Below, piece after piece: positions 4,199 through 6,072 of a stretch of 6,072 bases of DNA. The position numbers and the translations under genes were made by a program. The notes under the pieces were generated by a model. That model saw only the letters and a list, made by a program, of their open reading frames with translations, was not told the origin of the DNA and searched no databases. Origin of the DNA: Rubrobacteraceae bacterium (GTDB lineage: Bacteria; Actinomycetota; Rubrobacteria; Rubrobacterales; Rubrobacteraceae); NCBI GenBank assembly GCA_021156345.1, contig JAJNDJ010000066.1, positions 1-6,072 on the forward strand, written 5' to 3'. Every line of letters starts with the position of its first letter. Within the stretch, counting starts at the first letter, position 1.

Positions 4199-4837
4199 AT
4201 GCGGGCAAAGCTACTGGCAGCTACGGTTGCGATGGCGATACTCATGGTGGGATGTGGCGAAGAGGGTGCTGGCCAAGGAAGCAGCCCCGAGAGCGAGGCT
4301 GAACCTGGGCCAAGCCAGGCCAAACAGGCACAACCAAAGAAGCCAGAGACAGTGAAGGGCGAGGTAACTAGGAAGCCTTCCAAAGAGCAACAGAAGTCCG
4401 AGCCGAAGCCCGAGCCTGCATCGAGGAATATACCTGGGCTCACTCCACAGGATGTTTACCTCAACCTGGAAAATAGGGGCTTCAAGTGCAGCGAGCCGGA
4501 ACTGATGGGGCCTGACAACGAGGTGCGGTGGACTTGCGAAAAGCAAGAGGCCAACGGTGAGTATTTGGTTGAAATCAACTCATCAGACGCTAACAGCGTA
4601 CGCCTCGTAGAAGTATGGGTTATCTCTGATGACCCTGCCCGCGCCGACGCACTGGCGCAGGATTTCTTAGGCTACGTTGCCACAGTCCCCTCCGAGGGAG
4701 CGCAGCCCGAAGAGGCTAAGGCGTGGGTCGAGCAGAATGTCGGCAGCAAGGCATCAGCGGAGTTTGGTGGTGTGTCGTATACGCTGGGTGGCAGGGCGGA
4801 CAGGCGCTTCCTGAGACTCGAGAAGCCAGAGGGGTAG
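4199..4837 (+). CDS. Secreted lipoprotein with Pro/Lys/Glu linker, 212 aa, hypothetical
   Basis: A type II signal peptide is clear: MRAK, a hydrophobic core, then LMVGC with the lipidated Cys at residue 19. Residues 20-78 form a low-complexity linker (Gln, Pro, Lys, Glu, Ser) that would hold the domain off the membrane. Residues 79-212 form a compact domain starting GLTPQDVYLNLENRGFKC. Cys97 and Cys113 (RWTC) are well placed for a disulfide, and VEVWVISDDP and FGGVSYTLGG look like strands. There are no catalytic motifs; a binding or structural role at the membrane outer face is an inference. ATG 4199 is chosen over ATG 4196 because AAAGGAG (4187-4193) then has 5-base rather than 2-base spacing. 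It stands alone, converging with ispH across a 232-base gap. Confidence 0.88.
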   Translation: MRAKLLAATVAMAILMVGCGEEGAGQGSSPESEAEPGPSQAKQAQPKKPETVKGEVTRKPSKEQQKSEPKPEPASRNIPGLTPQDVYLNLENRGFKCSEPELMGPDNEVRWTCEKQEANGEYLVEINSSDANSVRLVEVWVISDDPARADALAQDFLGYVATVPSEGAQPEEAKAWVEQNVGSKASAEFGGVSYTLGGRADRRFLRLEKPEG

Positions 4838-5069
4838 GGAGCAAGTCTCCGCCCAGGTACAATCCGTTTACTAAGGGCCGGATCTACGGCCGCGGTGGGA
4901 CAGACCAGATAATTGCCGATTTCTACCAGATCCGCTTGAATAGCGCCCCATTAACCTCCAGCTGTGACCAACACGCTCCTGCGAGAACACGCGCCTAAGT
5001 CGTATCGTAGGGGGTCTCGGAGGCATACGGAGGTCTTTAGCAGGTTGGAAGCCCGATCGAAGCAAGGCT
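4838..5069. other. Intergenic gap between convergent lipoprotein and ispH genes
   Basis: No gene is supported here. A 5-bp hairpin GGCCG/CGGCC (4876-4880, 4887-4891) lies 38 bases after the lipoprotein stop and lacks a T-run, so it is at best a weak terminator. I see no clear terminator for ispH, which ends at 5070 on the other strand. Confidence 0.5.
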
Positions 5070-6072
5070 CTAGGCGAGTGCGATCTCGGGCGGAAGCCCG
5101 CGAGCCTCGAGGATGCGGCCGATGGCCAGCCCTATCTGGGAGTTGGGGGTCGAGGCGCCTGCTGTGAGGCCTATGCGCACAGGACCTTCGGGAAGCCAGC
5201 CACTTTCCACTACCTCTTCCCTGCTGTCCAGCGGCGTTCCTGCTGGTTTGTGGCGGATCGTGTCACCCTCTATGCAATCGCCGCTCGCTACGTGGTAGCT
5301 GTGCGGGACTCGCTCGTCAGCGATGATCGCCAGGTTGTTCGTGTTCGAGGAATTGTAGCCTCCAATAACGACCATAAGGTCTAGAGGACTCTCCAGTAGC
5401 CCGAAGAGGGCGTCCTGCCTATCCTGGGTCGCCGAGCAGATGGTGTCGAATAGCTCGAAGTGCTCCTCGATGTTCTCCGCCCCGTAGCGCTCAGCCATCG
5501 CCTTCCTGAGCTCCTCGCCTACGGCCATCGTCTCGCTCATAAGCATCGTAGTCTGGTTGGCGACGCCGACACGCTGCAGGTCCTCTTCGGGATCGAAGCC
5601 GGGACACATGCCGTGCGCGAGCCTCTGCGTTAGCTCTTCAGCGCCCATCCTGCCAAGGATGAAGTCCGTTACGTAGCCCGTCTCCTTCAAGTTGCGCAGG
5701 ATCAGGTATTTCCCGTTGCCGCCGTCCTGCAAAGTCTGCGAGGCGGTTGCCTTGGTCTCCTCGTGGTAGTACTTGCCGTGGATGATGCTGGTGAAACCGC
5801 GCCTGGCGTAGCGTGTAACGCGCTTCCATACCGAGAGGACCGACCCGCAGGTCGTGTCGACCACGACGCACTCCCTCTGCTTTAGCTTCTCGACCCAATC
5901 TATTGGTGCGCCGAACGCGGGCAGGAGCACCACGTCCTCTGGGGAGAGTTCATCGAAAGCCTCCTCAGGGGGGCCCTCGAAGCCGGTGGAGAGGAACTCT
6001 ATACCCATCTCGCGCAGGCGGTCGTTCATGGAGGCGTTGTGGATCATGTCCCCTGTGATGAAGATGCGCCTG
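5070..6072 (-). CDS. ispH: 4-hydroxy-3-methylbut-2-enyl diphosphate reductase (IspH/LytB), N-terminus outside window
   Basis: The frame continues past the ATG at 6047 to the window edge (RRIFITGD before MIHN), so that Met is internal. The TAG stop is at 5072-5070, with about 333 codons visible. IspH reduces HMBPP to IPP and DMAPP with a [4Fe-4S] cluster, the last MEP-pathway step, in the cytosol. Numbered from M6047, the second cluster Cys is at 67 (VDTTCGSV) and the third at 204 (DTICSATQDRQ), with the substrate-site HGKYYHEET at 90-98, GYNSSNTNNL at 230-239 and TAGASTPNSQI at 295-305. HEETKATASQT and the overall length match the longer plant/cyanobacterial-type IspH rather than the E. coli type. 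The first cluster Cys (usual GFCxGV) lies beyond the window. No partner gene of the pathway is visible. Confidence 0.96.
   Translation of the reverse strand, partial: RRIFITGDMIHNASMNDRLREMGIEFLSTGFEGPPEEAFDELSPEDVVLLPAFGAPIDWVEKLKQRECVVVDTTCGSVLSVWKRVTRYARRGFTSIIHGKYYHEETKATASQTLQDGGNGKYLILRNLKETGYVTDFILGRMGAEELTQRLAHGMCPGFDPEEDLQRVGVANQTTMLMSETMAVGEELRKAMAERYGAENIEEHFELFDTICSATQDRQDALFGLLESPLDLMVVIGGYNSSNTNNLAIIADERVPHSYHVASGDCIEGDTIRHKPAGTPLDSREEVVESGWLPEGPVRIGLTAGASTPNSQIGLAIGRILEARGLPPEIALA

Noticed and set aside
4060..4302. Plus-strand 80-aa frame, including a possible start at 4159 after AGAGGA
   Set aside because: It overlaps the lipoprotein signal peptide in another frame, where the lipoprotein has a better ribosome site and a clear lipobox.

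Overview
The window most resembles chromosomal DNA of a Rubrobacter-like (Rubrobacteria/Actinomycetota) bacterium. This rests on the moderately high G+C, the PP2C/SpoIIE phosphatase, the actinobacterial-style Roadblock/LC7 protein followed by a tiny membrane protein, the DUF-like lipoprotein, and a plant/cyanobacterial-type IspH. The taxonomic call is an inference from recognising protein styles, not from a search.

Layout: (1) 1-527, the 3' end of a PP2C/SpoIIE-type Ser/Thr phosphatase. (2) 753-1727, three short same-strand ORFs: a 202-aa protein with an HEXXH zinc-protease signature, a 73-aa helical protein and a doubtful 35-aa PWWRR peptide. None has a clear housekeeping role and the set looks accessory. 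(3) 1787-1866, on the minus strand, a clean 5' half of a tRNA-Val(CAC) gene that stops inside the anticodon stem but still has a well-spaced sigma70-type promoter. No 3' half follows it. This is the strongest unexplained signal here and may be the scar of integration into a tRNA gene. (4) 1898-2548, a translationally coupled pair: a Roadblock/LC7 protein and a 69-aa single-pass membrane protein, behind a perfect TATAAT box. (5) 2549-2803, a 255-base gap rich in inverted repeats, with a 10-bp stem between convergent genes. (6) 2804-3622, minus strand, a two-TM protein with 16 consecutive pentapeptide repeats. (7) 3858-4031, a possible tiny Arg/Lys/Glu-rich protein. (8) 4199-4837, a lipoprotein with a long Pro/Lys/Glu linker and a small C-terminal domain. 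(9) 5070-6072, minus strand, most of ispH, running off the right edge.

Only IspH has a defined metabolic job (last step of the MEP isoprenoid pathway). The phosphatase and the Roadblock protein point to signalling or small-GTPase regulation, but they are separated by the accessory block and probably do not form one operon. No CRISPR array, insertion sequence, transposase or integrase is visible. I do not see a convincing new multi-gene system; the tRNA stub next to the HEXXH gene block is the best lead.
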